A stretch of DNA of 64,000 bases from Oscillospiraceae bacterium (lineage in GTDB: Bacteria; Bacillota; Clostridia; Oscillospirales; Ruminococcaceae), in the NCBI GenBank assembly GCA_017521325.1, contig JAFXCV010000075.1, forward strand, positions 1 through 64,000. The letters are read 5' to 3'. The notes under the pieces were generated by a model. It was not told the origin of the DNA. It saw only the letters and a program-made list of their open reading frames with translations, and searched no databases. Made by a program: the position numbers and the translations under genes. Shown piece after piece: positions 54,786 through 64,000 of this stretch (its first letter is position 1; each line of letters begins with the position of its first letter).

Positions 54786-57379
54786 AACCTTTAAAGCTTG
54801 TCATGGCTGCGTTCGGGCCGTTTGCGGAAGAAACGGTCATTGATTTCGAAGCTCTTGGTACGGACGGCATCTTCCTGATTACGGGCGATACGGGCGCAGG
54901 CAAAACCACCATCTTTGACGCAATTTCCTTTGCGCTCTATGGCGAAGCGTCGGGCGGCAAGGCAAGACGTAACGTGAAGAATTTCCGTTCCGATTATGTG
55001 GGGCTGGAAGGCGATACCTATGTGAAGCTGGAATTCGAGCAGCACGGAAAACGCTATGAGGTGGAACGCTCCCCCGAATACGAACGCCTTGCAAAGCGTG
55101 GGGATGGCGTGGTAAAATCCACGGCATCCGCCCATCTGCTTGATTCCGACGGTGAGGTGCTTGCAAGACGTCCCGAGGAAGTCACAAAATACATCGTGCA
55201 GCTTCTGGGGCTGACCCGTGAGCAGTTTTCACAGACGGTGATGATTGCACAGGGGGATTTCCAGAAGATCATCGCCGCAAAGAGCGATGACCGCAAGAAG
55301 ATTTTTCAGCAGCTGTTCGATACATTCCTCTTCGAGCGTTTCCAGAATCGGCTGCGTGAGAAGAATGCACAGCTTGAACAGCAGTCCGAACGCCTTCTGG
55401 AGCTGATGCTTTCGGATATGCGCCGTGGGCGGTGCGAGGGTCTTGAAGCCATGGATGTGCAGGATGCAGGCAATGCGGCAGCATATCTCGAAATACTGAC
55501 CGCCTGCACGGAGGAATATGCCCGACAGCTCACGCAGCAGCAGGCGCTTGCAAAGGATGCGCAGGCGCAGCAGGAAATCCTGACAAAGCAGCTTATCAGC
55601 GGCACGGAAGGCAATCGACTGCTTGCGGAGCTTGAAAACAAGCATCGTGAACTTGCGCTGCTGCGGGCGCAGCAGGATGAAATGGCGGCGTTGGAGCAGG
55701 AATTTGCGCAGGCTCGCAGGGCGGCGCAGATCACCCCGATTTCACAGCAGCTTTCAGAGCAGCAGAAACGCAGAAGCGACAAGTTTACCGAATGCAGGAT
55801 GCTCTCGGAGGGCATTGCATTGCAGGAGGAAGCATTACATATTGCAGAAAGCCGCCTTGCACAGGCGGATGCGGATGCACAGGCACTTGACGGACTGCGC
55901 AGCCGTTTTGCACAGCTCAAGGGCGCAGAGGCGCATTATGCAAAACTTTCGGCATACCGTAACCGCTATGCGGAGAAAGCTGCAAGACTCAATGAAATGA
56001 GCTTTGAGAGCGAAACGGCGCATGCGGCGCATCGTGCAAAGCTGAACGCCTATCTGCTCGGACAGGCAGGCATTCTTGCCGCTTCCCTGCAGGAGGGAAT
56101 GCCCTGCCCCGTGTGCGGTTCGGCAGAGCATCCGAAGCCTGCAAAGCTTCCGACGGGAACGCCCACGGAGGAGGAAGTGCAGGCTGCACAGAAGCATGCC
56201 GACAGACTTGCGGCGGCGTTGCAGCGGCAGTCGGCGGAATGCGCAGAGCTGCGTGCGAAAATCACGCAGATCGAAGAAGATCCCATCGTTTCGGCAATGA
56301 CTGCCGAGGAGCATGCATGGGAGCTTTCGCAGATGGAACGTGAGATCCGCCGCATTGAAACAGAACAGAAATCGGCGCAGGATGCCTTCCATCGGGAGGG
56401 ACTGAAACACGAAAAACTGCGCACGCACATGCTTGCACTCGAACGGGAGCTTGCACAGCATGAAACGGACATTGCACGTCTGGAGCATGCGTTTGCTGCG
56501 GCTCTGGCGGATGCGGCGTTTGCGGATGCGGCGGAATTTGAAGCCGCAAAGCGCAGCACGGCGCAGCTGGCGGCGATGGAACGCACGCTTGGCGATTATC
56601 ACAAGAAATGCACGGCAGCACAGGCTGCCGCAGAGGAACTGGAACTGCGTGCGCAGGGCGTGGAGATGGCGGATATTGCGGCACTGGAAATCGCCAAGGC
56701 ACAGGCGCAGGAGCGATGCAATGCGCTTGCATCAGAAGTACGGCGGCTGCACACGACGTGCGAAATTAACAGCGAGGTTTGTGAATCCCTCCAAAAGCTC
56801 CTTGCCTCGCAGAAAAAGCTGCGAAGCGAGTGGGGCGTGATTTCCGACCTCTACAAGACCGTCAGCGGGCAGCAGGGCGGCGGCAAGGCAAAGCTGCGCT
56901 TTGAAGCCTATGTGCAGCAGTATTATTTCCGTCGGGTGGTGGCAAGTGCCAACAGACGGCTCAGACTTCTGACGCAGGATACTTTCGTTCTGCGCTGCCG
57001 GGAGGATGCAAAGAACCTCAGGGAGCAGTCGGGGCTTGATTTAGAGGTGCTTGACCGCAACACGGGGCAGTGGCGTGATGTCAGCACGCTTTCGGGGGGA
57101 GAATCCTTCATGGCGTCACTCTCCCTTGCACTGGGACTTTCGGACGTGGTACAGGATGGCTGCGGCGGCATTCAGCTTGATGCCATGTTCATTGATGAGG
57201 GCTTCGGCACGCTCGATGAACAGTCCCTGCAGCAGGCAATCGCCCTGCTTGATAAGCTTTCATGCGGCAAACGGATGATCGGCATCATCTCCCACGTCGG
57301 TGCGCTGCGGCAGAGAATTGATCGCAAAATCGTCGTATCCAAGACTTCCTGCGGAAGTGCTGCGGAGATTGTGAAATAG
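54782..57379 (+). CDS. sbcC: Nuclease SbcCD subunit C
   Basis: The SMC-like ATPase half of SbcCD, 865 residues and at the short end for the family. Walker A is GDTGAGKTTIFDAI near 33, long coiled coils cover about 180-430 and 460-690, and the zinc hook CPVC is at 442-445. The C-terminal head holds the ABC signature LSGGESFMASLSLALGL near 770 and Walker B MFIDEGFGTLDEQSL near 800. Translationally coupled to sbcD through ATGA; a terminator overlaps the stop. Confidence 0.96.
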   Translation: MKPLKLVMAAFGPFAEETVIDFEALGTDGIFLITGDTGAGKTTIFDAISFALYGEASGGKARRNVKNFRSDYVGLEGDTYVKLEFEQHGKRYEVERSPEYERLAKRGDGVVKSTASAHLLDSDGEVLARRPEEVTKYIVQLLGLTREQFSQTVMIAQGDFQKIIAAKSDDRKKIFQQLFDTFLFERFQNRLREKNAQLEQQSERLLELMLSDMRRGRCEGLEAMDVQDAGNAAAYLEILTACTEEYARQLTQQQALAKDAQAQQEILTKQLISGTEGNRLLAELENKHRELALLRAQQDEMAALEQEFAQARRAAQITPISQQLSEQQKRRSDKFTECRMLSEGIALQEEALHIAESRLAQADADAQALDGLRSRFAQLKGAEAHYAKLSAYRNRYAEKAARLNEMSFESETAHAAHRAKLNAYLLGQAGILAASLQEGMPCPVCGSAEHPKPAKLPTGTPTEEEVQAAQKHADRLAAALQRQSAECAELRAKITQIEEDPIVSAMTAEEHAWELSQMEREIRRIETEQKSAQDAFHREGLKHEKLRTHMLALERELAQHETDIARLEHAFAAALADAAFADAAEFEAAKRSTAQLAAMERTLGDYHKKCTAAQAAAEELELRAQGVEMADIAALEIAKAQAQERCNALASEVRRLHTTCEINSEVCESLQKLLASQKKLRSEWGVISDLYKTVSGQQGGGKAKLRFEAYVQQYYFRRVVASANRRLRLLTQDTFVLRCREDAKNLREQSGLDLEVLDRNTGQWRDVSTLSGGESFMASLSLALGLSDVVQDGCGGIQLDAMFIDEGFGTLDEQSLQQAIALLDKLSCGKRMIGIISHVGALRQRIDRKIVVSKTSCGSAAEIVK

Positions 57380-57406
57380 GCGAAGGGACAACCCTTCGCC
57401 CTTTTC
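57379..57406 (+). terminator. Terminator of sbcDC
   Basis: Nine-base stem ggcgaaggg/cccttcgcc (57379-57387 and 57392-57400) with loop acaa, followed by cttttc. The stem starts on the last base of the stop codon. Confidence 0.8.
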
Positions 57407-57550
57407 ATGCCGTCGCCCCTTCGTAGTTTTTGCAATATCCCGTCCCCATTTTCGATATACAAAATGCAATCCAATCGGAAAATTATACAACTCGAGCGAT
57501 TCTGATTTATTGGGTCTGCACAAAAAACTGACGGATATGGAGAAAAACAT

Positions 57551-57579
57551 TTACTTTCTTTGGCGAATATGCTATGCTA
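57551..57579 (+). promoter_or_regulatory. Promoter of the pectinase gene
   Basis: TTTACT (57551-57556), 17 bases, TATGCT (57574-57579), about 50 bases before the chosen start. The rest of the 249-base gap shows no gene. Confidence 0.6.
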
Positions 57580-57628
57580 TATGTATAAAGAATCGTCCGA
57601 AATCAAAACAATCACAGGAGATGGTAGT

Positions 57629-60600
57629 ATGGTCAAGAAAATGAAAACAGTGTACAGGCAGGTAGTTTCCGTACTGGCGGCACTGGCAATGGTGCTTTGT
57701 CAGGGGCTCGCCTTGCCGGAAACGCAGGTTTCTGCGGCAGGGACGGATATTTACGTCGGCTATCCGCAGAAAAGCAACAACTACAGCACCGTCACGCAGG
57801 CGCTTGAAGCCTGCAAAAGCATCAATCCGACAAGCGAAGCAAACCGCATCACGGTGCATATTGCCCCCGGCACCTACCGTGAGCAGATTCTGGTCACAAC
57901 CCCCTATGTGACCTTCATCAATGATGAGCCGCAGAATGGTGATGCCGTGCTGACGTGGTATTACGGCATCGGCTACAAGTATTACAGTGTCGGCAGTGAC
58001 GGACGCTACAGTGCCGCAAATGCGGTGTCGAAATCCGCAAAGGCGGAGCCTACCCAGCGCTGGGGCGGCACCGTGCAGCTGATCAAGGGTGCGGATTATT
58101 TCAGAGCAGAGGACATCGTCTTTGAAAATTCCTTCAACCGCTACGTCACACAGGAGGAAATCGCCGACGGCGTGGAACCCTCCGGCAGTCAGTCCATCAC
58201 ATTCAACAGAACTGCATGGGGTGCGGATGTCCGCAGCAAGGCGGCAACCGAGCGTGGCGCTGCACTGACGATTGACGCAAACAATGCGGAATTTCTCAAC
58301 TGCCGTTTCCTCGGCAGTCAGGATACGCTCTACACGGGCGGCAACGCAGGCTATTTCCGAAAGTGTAAGATTGAGGGCAATACCGACTACATTTTTGGCA
58401 GCGGTGATTATGTGTTCGATTCCTGCGAGCTGCATTTCTTCGGCTACAGCAGCAGTGCCGCAGGCGGCTACATCACAGCGGCAAGACAGCAGGAAAAGGG
58501 TTATCTGTTCTACAATTGCAACATCACAGGAAATTCCCAGCAAGCGGTATCTCCGGGATTCCTCGGCAGACCGTGGCGTGATACGGCAAAGGTCATGTTC
58601 CTCAACACCACCATCCAGAACGGCAATCTCATCAGAGCCGAGGGCTGGACGAGCATGAGCGGCGTGGAACCCACACAGGCAACCTTCAAGGAATATGGTA
58701 CAAAGTTTGCAGATGGCACTTATTTGGATCTTTCACCCAGAAAAGGCATCGTCCTGTCTGCCTCCGATGCGGCAAGCGTGACCATGGAGAGCTATCTCAG
58801 CGGCTGGACACCGGTATTCTTCAAGAAGGATTCCTACGGCAGCAGCACCGGAAATAACAGCGGCAATGACAACAACAATAACACCGGTGCAGTATCGGAT
58901 GCCATTACACTGTGCGGCGGCTGGTTTGAAACGGCATTTGCAGAATGGGACAGCAGCAAGATCGGCGGTAATGTGACGGTTTCTTATAAAGAACATTCCG
59001 CATCCGAGTACACGAAGGCGGATGCCGAGCTGATCCGTGGCACGAGAGTGGACATTCCGGGACTCAAGGGCAACACTGCCTATGATGTGAAAATCGCAGG
59101 CTCCGCAGGTACTGCCGAATGCACCGTCACCACCATGGCATATGACAGAAGCGGCTATGCCCACTGGAACCAGTCAGCAGGCGTTGGAGCCTACAACAAT
59201 GACGGGACACCGAAATCCGGTGCAGCCATCATTTACGTCACCGACCAGAACAAGGACACGGTATCCTACGGCGGAAAAACGGGTCTGTATAATATCCTGT
59301 ACAGCGCAAAGCCGCAGAATCTGATCATCCGCATTATTGGTGCAGTCAATGTTCCGGCAGGCGCAAGAGCAAACGACGGTTCCAACAACGACGGCTCCCA
59401 CATGCTGTATCTGCAGAACGGTGCAAATGTGACCATCGAGGGCATCGGTTATGATGCGCATCTGGTAAGATGGGGCTTTGAAATCAAGCGTTCGAACAAT
59501 ATCGAAGTCAGAAACCTCTATTTCAACGAATATCCCGATGATGCCATCGGCATGACAGGTTCGAGCGACAATATGACAAATCATGTCTGGATCCACAACA
59601 ACAGTTTCGGCGCAGGCAAAAATGAATTCGCAGGCAACGGCACAGTGGATGATGACAAGGCACACGGCGACGGCACAACGGATCTGAAGTGGACGGAATA
59701 TGTGACCGTTTCCTACAACCATTACATGGGCTGCCACAAGACCGCCCTTGTCGGCGGCGGCACAAGCCACCTGCAGGACTGGATCACCTACCACCACAAC
59801 TGGTTTGACGGTACGGCATCGAGAAATCCCCGTGCAAGACGTGCGCATGTCCATGTGTACAACAATTATTTCAAGGGCAACACCGATTACGGCATCGGCG
59901 CATCCTACAATTCCAAGATCTTCTCTGAGGCAAACTATTTTGAGGGTGTCAAGCTTCCGCTGAATACGACTGCAATGGGATCCGACCAGTACAGCGGTAC
60001 GATCAAATCCTACAACGACAAGCTCGTGAACTGTTCGGGAAATTCCATCTACACCAAGGTCAACTCCCGTATGGATACCGCCTATATCAACAACCTTGTC
60101 GGCGGCGGCGAGGGCTATGACAATTTCGATATCGACGCATCCAAGATCTATCTGAATCAGTACACCGCACAGTCCCCCGATGACGCAAAGGCAAGCGTCA
60201 TGGCGTATTCCGGCAGAATGCAGCGCATGGAATACAATGGCGGCACAGTTGTACCCCCCACGGATAATCCGCAGAACCCCGACACACCCGATGTTCCCGA
60301 CACACCCGATGTTCCGTCAGGTGCGGATTACATCCTCAATGCAGGTGATGTTTCCACAGGAAGCTTCAGCAGCGACGTGAAGGTCAACAGCGTGTACACC
60401 ATCAAGGCAAATGCGGCGGATGCCGTGACCGTTGCAGAGAACAGCTACACCACAGCCGACGGCAGTCTGACCATCAGCAAGAGATTGTTCCTCGGCGGAA
60501 AGGGCGATACGGCGAACCGTTCCGTTCAGATCACAGTTCCCAATGGCGGTACGATCAAGGCATATATGATGTCCTCGAATGCGACCACGCCGAGAACCGT

Positions 60601-60961
60601 GAATCTCCTCGATGCCTCCGGCAATGCGGTGGATACCGCTGAAAACGTGGTAGGATCGGCACTGAATTCCTATACGTTGGATATTCCCTCCGGCGGCACC
60701 TATTACCTCGCATCCGCAGGCAGCGGACTGTACGTGTTCTATGTGCAGTACACGCCCTCCTCCACACCCGATGTACCGACAACCCCTGTGATTGTGGGAG
60801 ATATCTCCATGGATGGCGTGGTCAATGCCTTCGACCTTGCATTTCTCAAGCGTGACGTGAGCAGGAATGCAGCAGCAACCAAAACCAGCGATATCAACGG
60901 TGACGGTGTTCTGAACGCAGAGGATGTGGCACTCCTCACGAATTTCATTCTCAATCGGTAA
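57629..60961 (+). CDS. Secreted pectinesterase (CE8) - pectate lyase (PL1) with dockerin
   Basis: A modular extracellular enzyme of 1110 residues. Signal peptide to about residue 38. CE8 pectin methylesterase, about 40-395, shows GSQDTLY, NTDYIFGSG (catalytic Asp) and LGRPWRD. A Gly/Asn linker near 405-422 and a fibronectin-like module to about 505 lead to a PL1 pectate lyase, about 510-845, with VWIHNNSFG, the calcium-site DDDKAHGDGTTDLKW and SRNPRARRAHVHVYNNYF. After a Pro/Asp linker (PDTPDVP repeats, 875-898) come a beta-type module and a type I dockerin from about 1052 (DISMDGVVNAFDL, DINGDGVLNAEDV). The start at 57629 follows acaggagatggtagt. One chain can demethylate pectin and then cleave it on a scaffoldin. 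Confidence 0.94.
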   Translation: MVKKMKTVYRQVVSVLAALAMVLCQGLALPETQVSAAGTDIYVGYPQKSNNYSTVTQALEACKSINPTSEANRITVHIAPGTYREQILVTTPYVTFINDEPQNGDAVLTWYYGIGYKYYSVGSDGRYSAANAVSKSAKAEPTQRWGGTVQLIKGADYFRAEDIVFENSFNRYVTQEEIADGVEPSGSQSITFNRTAWGADVRSKAATERGAALTIDANNAEFLNCRFLGSQDTLYTGGNAGYFRKCKIEGNTDYIFGSGDYVFDSCELHFFGYSSSAAGGYITAARQQEKGYLFYNCNITGNSQQAVSPGFLGRPWRDTAKVMFLNTTIQNGNLIRAEGWTSMSGVEPTQATFKEYGTKFADGTYLDLSPRKGIVLSASDAASVTMESYLSGWTPVFFKKDSYGSSTGNNSGNDNNNNTGAVSDAITLCGGWFETAFAEWDSSKIGGNVTVSYKEHSASEYTKADAELIRGTRVDIPGLKGNTAYDVKIAGSAGTAECTVTTMAYDRSGYAHWNQSAGVGAYNNDGTPKSGAAIIYVTDQNKDTVSYGGKTGLYNILYSAKPQNLIIRIIGAVNVPAGARANDGSNNDGSHMLYLQNGANVTIEGIGYDAHLVRWGFEIKRSNNIEVRNLYFNEYPDDAIGMTGSSDNMTNHVWIHNNSFGAGKNEFAGNGTVDDDKAHGDGTTDLKWTEYVTVSYNHYMGCHKTALVGGGTSHLQDWITYHHNWFDGTASRNPRARRAHVHVYNNYFKGNTDYGIGASYNSKIFSEANYFEGVKLPLNTTAMGSDQYSGTIKSYNDKLVNCSGNSIYTKVNSRMDTAYINNLVGGGEGYDNFDIDASKIYLNQYTAQSPDDAKASVMAYSGRMQRMEYNGGTVVPPTDNPQNPDTPDVPDTPDVPSGADYILNAGDVSTGSFSSDVKVNSVYTIKANAADAVTVAENSYTTADGSLTISKRLFLGGKGDTANRSVQITVPNGGTIKAYMMSSNATTPRTVNLLDASGNAVDTAENVVGSALNSYTLDIPSGGTYYLASAGSGLYVFYVQYTPSSTPDVPTTPVIVGDISMDGVVNAFDLAFLKRDVSRNAAATKTSDINGDGVLNAEDVALLTNFILNR

Positions 60962-60967
60962 AAAAAC

Positions 60968-60998
60968 TGACCCCATGCAGATGCATGGGGTCTTTGAA
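60968..60998. terminator. Terminator between the convergent dockerin enzymes
   Basis: Ten-base stem gaccccatgc/gcatggggtc (60968-60977 and 60982-60991) with loop agat. On minus it is followed by agttttttta, so it mainly ends the GH9 gene; on plus by tttgaatttt. Confidence 0.85.
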
Positions 60999-61000
60999 TT

Positions 61001-63562
61001 TTATACCGGAAGCTCATCCAGAATCTTTACAATATACTTGAGTATCGCCAGAGAATCCGCCGCCGTGGGCTTTCCGTCCTTGTCCACATCCGCATTGAGA
61101 ATACCCTGCTCCGAAAGCTTTTCAGAACCGAGCAGCGCCCTGTTGAGGATGATGACATCCAGAATATCCACTGCACCGCTGACATCCGCATCGCCGTACA
61201 GCACATCCTTATTGTCTGTATCGGGTTCCGGTACGCCGTCACGCTTAGGCTCCTCGCCCCAGACAAGCTCACCGTCCACATAAACCGGAATACGCTCAGT
61301 CAGCAGCAGCGTATTCTCGCTCAGCTCCAGCCCCTCACGGCTGTAGTCGTCCGTCGGATCCCAGTTGGTCTTGAATTTCTCATCCATTTCCGCAATCAGA
61401 CCGAAGTGGAACACACGCTTGCCGTAGAATACACAGCCTTCCCAGCTGATTTCCACATAATAGGTGCCGTTGTCATCCCACTTGATGGGTTCTGAAATCG
61501 TCGCAAAGGATTCGCCGTTTGTGTTGGCGTTTTCCTCGTCATAGAAAATATCCACCACAATGTCGTCAATTGTCTGGTTTGCAGCCGCAAGCTCGCTGAC
61601 GTTGAAGAAATAGCGGCACTTGATGTCATCCACATAATGCGGCGGCAGGAAGGTGTCGTTGTAAACCTTGACCTCCACCTGTGAACGTGCGCTGTTTTCC
61701 TGCACAACACGGGCTTCAAGGTAGTATTCACGGATCTCGCCCTTCATTTCCTCCTCGGGAATCGGCAGCGCAGGATCAATTTCATGTCCTGCTTCCTTGC
61801 CATAATAAGTGTACAGACCTGCGCATGCACCGACAAAGCCTGCGTTGTAGTCCACTGCAACCTCGTTGTAAATATAGTCATTCGTGTCGTCCACATGGTA
61901 GTCGTCACTGTCGGGACCGCCTACCAGTGCGCCCCAGAGTACATGCACCTGATCGACGGGATCCAGTGCGCTCAGTGCCTTCGAACCATGGGATGCACGG
62001 TGATGCGGATGGCATGCGCCGTTTTCAAGGTCATAGCCGACAATGTAGGCACGTCCCATGGGATTGTTGCCCATGATGTATTCCATCTGTCCCTTTGACC
62101 AGTCCGCAAAGGTCATATCACCCGTTTCCTTTGCATACACCAGTGCGCACAGCTGCGCTGCGGTGTCATATCGTGCGGAACCGTATTCATTCAGCATTGA
62201 AAATCCCGCAGGCGTCTTTGCAAGCCATGCACCGTCCGTTGTCGGGAGATCCGCAATTTCCTCCGCAGTGATCGTCGTGTTCCAGAGTGTGTCGTCGGGT
62301 CCGAAATACTTGTGCTCCGTCACCGGAACCTCAAATACCTGATTTTCCGCATCCTCTGCCTTCATGCCCGACCAGTATTCCAGATTCCAGCGGAAAATAT
62401 ACCAGTCACGACTGGTATTGGTAATGGGCGCAAGCTTTGCAAATACGCCGCCCCAGACCGTATCCCAGCAGTGCACCCAGATGTTCTGCCAGCAGTTGCC
62501 TGTGTCCGAAATGATTCTCTTGAAATAGCCCGTGTAGGGATGTGCGCCCATGTCGCCCGTTACTGTTTCATCCACGGCAATGATATCCTCGATGTAATCC
62601 CAGTTTTCCGTGCATTCGTACAGCCATACCGCAGCCCATGCCAGCTCGTCATAGTCATAGTTGGAGGTGTAGAAGCCGCCGTCATAGCCAAGGCTTGTGA
62701 CCTTGTTGCCCTCCGTTTCGGAGTGCGTCTTTACCGCAAATTCATACAGCTTGATCGCAGCATTGAGCGATTCCTCCGCATACTCAGGCTCGGTATCCTT
62801 GAAGTTGAGATAGTTCACCGCAAGGGATGCCGCAACGCCTGCGCACATGTCGGATGCAGGGGTGTCCACTGTTGCAAAATAGGCAGGTCTTGCAAAATCC
62901 AGAAGCTGCTCGCCCTGCAGCTCCGGAGCGATCCAGTAGTTGTGGTCGATGTTGCCCTCGCCTACCTGATAGCAGAATGCCAGAACATCGCCGTTTTCAT
63001 CGAAGTACAGGCACTTGAGGTAGTAGTCGTTCATCCAGTGCAGGATGTCCTCGATGTGCCACTGCAGCCCTGCGTCAATGTAGGCGTCACGGAATTCATA
63101 ATACCCCCAGCCCACGGTGGATGCCGCATAGCTGCCCGGCAGACAGAATTTCACATGGTCGCCTGCGTCATGCATGCCGCCTGCAACGTCGATCGTTCCG
63201 TCACCGTCGGGGTCGAGGATGTCCCGATGCTCGTCAATGAATTCCTCCGAAAGATTGGTACCCTTGTAGTCCTCTCCCATTGGAATCAGCGGCACCGCCG
63301 CATCCTCCACATGGCAGTCGCCACGCCAGTCGAGATTTCCGCCCGTAATGCCCGGACCGCATTTGTTGGCGTCGTAGAAATACATCGACAGCTGCAGGGC
63401 CTTTGCAAAGTTGATCTCCGCATCCGTCTTTGACGGACCCAGAACGATCGGCTCCTTTTCTGTTTCCGTTTCGTCCGCTGCTGTAACGGACCCCGTCGCC
63501 GTCACAAGCATTGCCGCACATGTCAGTGCGGACAGCATGCGCCTGAGAAATTTTTTCTTCAT
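61001..63562 (-). CDS. GH9 endoglucanase with CBM3c and dockerin
   Basis: A secreted cellulase of 853 residues. Signal peptide to about 29 (LVTATGSVTA). The GH9 domain spans about 45-600: GGMHDAGDHVKF near 130 (catalytic base Asp), HPHHRASHGS near 525, and NEVAVDYNAGFVGA near 570 with the acid Glu. A family 3c-type binding module follows at about 620-765 (VKVYNDTFLPPHYVDDIKCRYFF...), the arrangement of processive endoglucanases. The type I dockerin (GDADVSGAVDILDVI, NADVDKDGKPTAADSLAI) ends the chain. The start follows aagaggttgtaa on minus. It is convergent with the pectinase gene, so the pair is a small plant-wall-degrading cluster. Confidence 0.95.
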   Translation of the reverse strand: MKKKFLRRMLSALTCAAMLVTATGSVTAADETETEKEPIVLGPSKTDAEINFAKALQLSMYFYDANKCGPGITGGNLDWRGDCHVEDAAVPLIPMGEDYKGTNLSEEFIDEHRDILDPDGDGTIDVAGGMHDAGDHVKFCLPGSYAASTVGWGYYEFRDAYIDAGLQWHIEDILHWMNDYYLKCLYFDENGDVLAFCYQVGEGNIDHNYWIAPELQGEQLLDFARPAYFATVDTPASDMCAGVAASLAVNYLNFKDTEPEYAEESLNAAIKLYEFAVKTHSETEGNKVTSLGYDGGFYTSNYDYDELAWAAVWLYECTENWDYIEDIIAVDETVTGDMGAHPYTGYFKRIISDTGNCWQNIWVHCWDTVWGGVFAKLAPITNTSRDWYIFRWNLEYWSGMKAEDAENQVFEVPVTEHKYFGPDDTLWNTTITAEEIADLPTTDGAWLAKTPAGFSMLNEYGSARYDTAAQLCALVYAKETGDMTFADWSKGQMEYIMGNNPMGRAYIVGYDLENGACHPHHRASHGSKALSALDPVDQVHVLWGALVGGPDSDDYHVDDTNDYIYNEVAVDYNAGFVGACAGLYTYYGKEAGHEIDPALPIPEEEMKGEIREYYLEARVVQENSARSQVEVKVYNDTFLPPHYVDDIKCRYFFNVSELAAANQTIDDIVVDIFYDEENANTNGESFATISEPIKWDDNGTYYVEISWEGCVFYGKRVFHFGLIAEMDEKFKTNWDPTDDYSREGLELSENTLLLTERIPVYVDGELVWGEEPKRDGVPEPDTDNKDVLYGDADVSGAVDILDVIILNRALLGSEKLSEQGILNADVDKDGKPTAADSLAILKYIVKILDELPV

Positions 63563-63618
63563 TTTACAACCTCTTTTCTATAATTTTTCCCCCGTTTATT
63601 ACTACCAGTTATAGGTAT

Positions 63619-63647
63619 ATTCTATGCGAAAACTCGAAAAAAGTCAA
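63619..63647 (-). promoter_or_regulatory. Promoter of the GH9 gene
   Basis: Minus strand: TTGACT (63642-63647), 17 bases, TAGAAT (63619-63624), giving a leader of about 50 nt. Confidence 0.65.
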
Positions 63648-64000
63648 GCATTTTTGGCGATATTTTCCCCATTATGGTAAATTTACACAATTATACGCCC
63701 CTGCGACCTTTAAAACTTGCCGTAAATGAATGAATAAATTGAAAACCGCAGCTGCAAAACGATCAATTCACAGAAAGTTCACCGAAAAAAGATAGATTGA
63801 TAAAAAAATACTGTACAAATCTGCAAAAACGTTTCTAATTTTCTGCGTATTTGTGCAATACCTCCAAAAAGTAAGTGGTACTTTGTGACGGTTTGCACCC
63901 TATCCACAAAATTTCTCTGTTCATAATTCTGAAATCTGGAGTTCATTATTTAGTAATCATTTTTTGTGAAAATACTGTATAATTAAGATATGAAGCTTTA
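63648..64000. other. AT-rich intergenic region to the window end
   Basis: I see no gene in these 353 bases. They are AT-rich with A runs. A TATAAT at 63977-63982 close to the right end could be the -10 of a plus-strand gene outside the window, but no good -35 accompanies it. Confidence 0.4.

Noticed and set aside
62312..63433. 373-codon plus-strand frame opposite the GH9 gene
   Set aside because: Shadow of GH9, whose catalytic motifs, signal peptide and dockerin are all on minus.

Overview
The window looks like a chromosome segment of a Gram-positive, anaerobic, plant-fibre-degrading member of the Ruminococcaceae/Oscillospirales, close to Ruminococcus. The evidence is three proteins with type I dockerins (a GH9 cellulase, a pectinesterase/pectate lyase and an unknown secreted protein), a single-chain PurL, an IspH-S1 fusion, strong AGGAGG ribosome binding sites, and many sigma-A promoters with 17-base spacers. 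A complete spoIIA operon (spoIIAA-spoIIAB-sigF), TepA and an FtsK/SpoIIIE translocase show that at least part of the sporulation programme is present. No phage, IS element, rRNA operon or CRISPR array was seen.

Layout. 1-8.5 kb: a tandem GC-rich repeat, purL, a THUMP-type RNA methyltransferase, a class A penicillin-binding protein and a small BofC-like protein. 8.6-13.4 kb: a dockerin protein, then an XRE repressor divergent from an unannotated 56-residue ORF with a paired operator, then a solitary PglX-like DNA methyltransferase. 13.5-19.6 kb: aldolase, three DUF975 membrane paralogues, an ECF sigma/anti-sigma pair and a lipoprotein. 19.7-26.9 kb: nnr, a small membrane protein, mtaB, an HPr-like protein without its histidine, a D,D-carboxypeptidase, pgi and a small P-loop protein. 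27-34.2 kb: yceD, rpmF, a radical-SAM DUF512 protein, der, plsY, gpsA and a NUDIX-MutY fusion. 34.2-40.5 kb: a micro-ORF with its own promoter, the spoIIA operon, tepA, uppP and ftsK. 40.5-46.3 kb: an MBL-fold hydrolase, DUF3006, a BaiN-like flavoprotein, cmk, plsC and ispH-rpsA. 46.4-53.3 kb: pyk with a duplicated promoter, a DUF1538 membrane protein with a double PII-like protein, tRNA-Ala, a cation antiporter and a WYL regulator. 53.3-64 kb: a small membrane protein behind a structured leader, sbcDC, and the convergent pair CE8-PL1-dockerin and GH9-CBM3c-dockerin.

How the genes fit together. Most of the window is housekeeping: purine synthesis, glycolysis (fba, pgi, pyk), phospholipid precursors (gpsA, plsY, plsC), ribosome maturation and translation (yceD, rpmF, der, ispH-rpsA), the cell wall (PBP, uppP, carboxypeptidase) and DNA maintenance (mutY, sbcDC, ftsK). 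The accessory parts are the carbohydrate-active dockerin proteins and the XRE/small ORF/PglX island. A family of hairpin-rich GC elements is scattered between genes in both orientations and recurs at six or more sites.

The most unusual points are the NUDIX-MutY fusion, the repressor/small-ORF/PglX locus with two well-formed operators, the DUF1538-PII pair, the duplicated pyk promoter split by a repeat, the internal start inside ispH-rpsA, and the two small-ORF transcription units at 34.4 and 53.4 kb. All family assignments come from reading the sequence; no database search was run.
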